Shown: piece after piece, positions 61,861-64,000 of the stretch
Position numbering within the stretch: the stretch's first letter is position 1
Layout of the letters: each line of letters opens with the position of its first letter
Source: Phototrophicus methaneseepsis
GTDB lineage: Bacteria; Chloroflexota; Anaerolineae; Aggregatilineales; Phototrophicaceae
DNA length: 64,000 nt
Reading direction: 5' to 3'
Assembly (NCBI RefSeq): GCF_015500095.1
Contig: NZ_CP062983.1
Span: 3,534,001-3,598,000, forward strand
Position numbers and translations under genes: made by a program
Notes under the pieces: generated by a model
Databases searched by the model: none
What the model saw: the letters and a program-made list of their open reading frames with translations, nothing else
Told to the model about the DNA's origin: nothing

Positions 61861-63497
61861 GATTGCGGTATCGTCAGCACTTGGCCCGGGTAAATACGGT
61901 TGATATTCGTCAGGCCATTGGCTGCTACAAGCGCATTCAGGCTCACGTTAAAGCGAATGGCGATCTTCAATAGGTAATCTCCACGCTGTACCACATACGT
62001 CGCAGCCGCAGGCTCGGGCTGAGGCGTGGTGACGACAGGCGCGGGCACAATCAACCGCTGACCATAGTAAATGCGGTTCGGGTTGCCGATGTTATTGAGC
62101 TGAACAAGGGTCGCAACAGTCGTGTTAAAACGGCTTGCTATGCGCAGCAGCGTATCACCTGGCTGCACCACATAGGTGTTTGTACCACTTGGTGCGCTTG
62201 GCGGCTGTGTGGGCACTTCTGCCTGATTTTCCGGCGGTTGTGTCGCAATGGGTGTTGGCGACGGCACAATTGTTGCTGGGATGATCCGTACCGGGACAAA
62301 CAACGCCTGATTGATGAAAATAAGCGCATTGGTATCGAGGCCGTTTGCCTGGATGATTGCTTCGATTGTGCTGCCATACAGTGCTGCGATGCGCCCGACC
62401 GTTTCGCCACGTCGTACCACGTGGATGATCTGGCCTGGGAAGTCCTGAGAGATAGGGCCTGTCGTGCCATTATCGGGCGGGGCCTCGATGTCTCCCGTTT
62501 CCGTGGCCGTTGGCTGTGCCGAGGCTGTTGTCGCCGTTGGCTGCGCCGAAACAGGTGTGGCTGTGGCTACAAGGCCTGTATCCTCTTGCGTGGGGGTTGG
62601 GTCATCACTGCCACCTGAACTGGCTGTCGTTGCCGTTGGCAGCGGCGTCGAGGTACTCGTTGGCAGAGGTGTGCTCGTTGGTTGTTCAGTTGGTTCTTCA
62701 GTCACGACTTCGGTTGGTTCTTCAGTCGGTGCCTCTGTTGGTTCTTCTGTGACGACTGCTGTTGGCTCTTCAGTCGGTTCTTCTGTGACGCTACCGCCGG
62801 ATTCCGGGGTCACTTCAAGTACAGCATCATCCAAATAGATTACCGTATTACGGACGGCATCGGCGACTGTTGTACGGACGAAGACCGTAACGGTATCGCT
62901 TTCTGCGGTAGCGATAACGGAATACTGGCGGAAGGTGTCATAAAAGATGCCCGGTGTTGAATAAACGACTGACGCTGCATCAGGATCCGTTCCACCTGAG
63001 GTATCAATGCCGACGCGTAAGGCTACACCACCATCGTCTTCGCTGACGTTGAAGTCATCATAGGTCGTTGACCAGACATGAGCATAGATGCTGAATCGCA
63101 GCTCTGTCCCTGGCTCAATACCGCTAATTTGTTGATAAATGCCGCCATCGTGCGTTTCATAGAATGAATAGTAAATTTGTGATTGGTTGCCTGAACGCAC
63201 ACGTGGCAAGATGCCCATTGCATTGGCCGTTGTTGACCCGATGTAATAGGGGCGGGCGTTCTGGTAGTCTGGCATATCTGCTGTGTGGGGCATATGCCAT
63301 GGCTCCCAACCATTGGCGACTGTAAGGAGTTCCTCATTTTCCCGGGCAACGAAAGCATCCTCAAAACCGGGATTGGTGAGCAGGTTGTTATCCTGTCCCT
63401 GGATTGTCGTTACAGAAAATGAGAAAAGTAAAAATGAAAGAAGAAGTAAACTCAACCTCAAGGGCAATATAAACTGCATCCTAATTGAGGGCTTCAT
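61857..63497 (-). CDS. Secreted protein with carbohydrate-binding-like domain and three LysM repeats
   Basis: 546 residues from ATG 63497, which has AGGAG at a normal distance; a longer frame to 63536 is not needed. A signal peptide (about 12-34) is followed by a beta-sandwich resembling CBM4/9 or a galactose-binding fold (about 40-235, starting [12 protein letters not shown]). A Thr/Glu/Pro-rich linker with (T/P)EEPTE repeats (about 245-345) leads to three LysM domains (about 350-395, 435-480 and 498-545). No catalytic domain, so it probably anchors the surface or binds glycan. Same operon as the DUF192 and LysM/M23 genes. Confidence 0.85.
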   Translation of the reverse strand: MKPSIRMQFILPLRLSLLLLSFLLFSFSVTTIQGQDNNLLTNPGFEDAFVARENEELLTVANGWEPWHMPHTADMPDYQNARPYYIGSTTANAMGILPRVRSGNQSQIYYSFYETHDGGIYQQISGIEPGTELRFSIYAHVWSTTYDDFNVSEDDGGVALRVGIDTSGGTDPDAASVVYSTPGIFYDTFRQYSVIATAESDTVTVFVRTTVADAVRNTVIYLDDAVLEVTPESGGSVTEEPTEEPTAVVTEEPTEAPTEEPTEVVTEEPTEQPTSTPLPTSTSTPLPTATTASSGGSDDPTPTQEDTGLVATATPVSAQPTATTASAQPTATETGDIEAPPDNGTTGPISQDFPGQIIHVVRRGETVGRIAALYGSTIEAIIQANGLDTNALIFINQALFVPVRIIPATIVPSPTPIATQPPENQAEVPTQPPSAPSGTNTYVVQPGDTLLRIASRFNTTVATLVQLNNIGNPNRIYYGQRLIVPAPVVTTPQPEPAAATYVVQRGDYLLKIAIRFNVSLNALVAANGLTNINRIYPGQVLTIPQS

Positions 63498-63718
63498 ACG
63501 GTCTCCTGACAGTGGGCGAGAAATCATGATATTCATAGTATAATTTTATCTGTGAATTATACAACTACGCGAAAAGGTGCTGAGATATGATTTGACCTTG
63601 ATGAAAATGGTCAGATTACAGCTTGGGCTGCATTAGAAAACGGTATATCATAGCGGGCAAGGCGTTACCTTTTACTTTGTTCAGTTACAAGGATGCTGGC
63701 CTTTTCACCAGCGAAGCT

Positions 63719-64000
63719 ATGGCGAAAGCGATCATTGGTTTATGTGAACTTGAGTTTTATCTCCCCGATTCAATGTCCTTAAAAGACAAGCGCAGCATTG
63801 TAAAATCTCTGCTCAAACGTGTTCATCAACAGTTCAATGTAGCTGCATCTGAAACAGATCTCCTGGATTCTGTACAATCTGCCAAGATTGCTATTGTCTC
63901 TGTGAGCAATTCTAACCGTCATCTACAGAGCATGATGCAAAATGTGATTAGCTGGATTGAGTCTCATTATCCCCAGGCAATGATTGTTCAGGAAAATATC
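63719..64000 (+). CDS. YlxP-like (DUF503) protein, partial
   Basis: First 94 residues of a gene cut by the window end. The start MAKAIIGLCELEFYLPDSMS and the continuation KDKRSIVKSLLKR match the DUF503/YlxP family of small ribosome-associated factors, with a ferredoxin-like fold and the pattern SVSNSNRHLQ. The usual family length is about 95-110 residues, so little is missing. A weak ribosome site precedes the ATG. In many genomes ylxP accompanies translation genes such as infB or rbfA, likely beyond the window. Confidence 0.85.
   Translation, partial: MAKAIIGLCELEFYLPDSMSLKDKRSIVKSLLKRVHQQFNVAASETDLLDSVQSAKIAIVSVSNSNRHLQSMMQNVISWIESHYPQAMIVQENI

Overview
The window reads as a bacterial chromosome of moderate GC with the right-hand part of an integrated tailed phage at its left end. 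The host is most likely a Chloroflexota member of the Anaerolineae type. This is inferred from the gene mix: a sufCBD-sufS-sufU cluster with a Rieske protein, Thr/Glu/Pro-rich secreted LysM proteins, secreted or lipoprotein genes with low-complexity tails, and many polytopic membrane proteins of unknown family. No rRNA or other decisive marker is present, so the assignment is tentative.

Positions 1 to about 15,810 are prophage. The plus-strand late genes come first: HK97 gp10-like protein, tail terminator, tail tube, a tail assembly chaperone pair joined by a probable programmed -1 frameshift (A AAA AAC at 1645-1651), tape measure, tail hub, small tail-tip proteins, two small membrane proteins that may be holins, an 896-residue multidomain lysin or tail hydrolase, and a small HEVCH metalloprotein. 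The minus-strand lysogeny side follows: secreted proteins of unknown function, a tyrosine recombinase with its full catalytic set, and two small coupled genes behind a consensus sigma70 promoter that overlaps operator-like repeats. A plus-strand Cro/C1-type HTH gene comes last. The module ends at the 3' end of tRNA-Pro(GGG) at 15810-15883, the likely attachment site. Head genes, terminase and the other att copy must lie left of the window.

From 16 to 27 kb are a large SH3b/M23 cell-wall hydrolase, a SufT-like gene, the suf iron-sulfur assembly genes (sufC-sufB-sufD, terminator, sufS-sufU-Rieske-GDPD-methyltransferase) and tRNA-His. From 27 to 39 kb are membrane proteins, an SRPBCC protein with a long disordered tail, NAD(P)H-hydrate repair enzyme, a polyprenyl diphosphate synthase, a histidine kinase, a HAD-DinB fusion and a DnaQ-DinG helicase.

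From 39 to 54 kb are a tandem PstS-like binding protein, truncated haemoglobin, thyX, ruvA-ruvC-yebC, radC, pyruvate kinase, enolase and an iscS-mnmA pair, in which the desulfurase can feed sulfur to tRNA thiolation. From 54 to 64 kb are a prepilin-type peptidase, a membrane-anchored JAMM protein with an unknown partner, an ACT-domain protein, a ParB/SbnI-like protein, a Nudix hydrolase, a histidine-rich polytopic membrane protein, a LysM/M23-DUF192-LysM operon and the start of a YlxP-like gene cut by the window edge.

No CRISPR array, insertion sequence or rRNA gene was seen. The strongest unusual signals are the frameshift site, the operator/attachment architecture near the tRNA, and several uncommon domain fusions.
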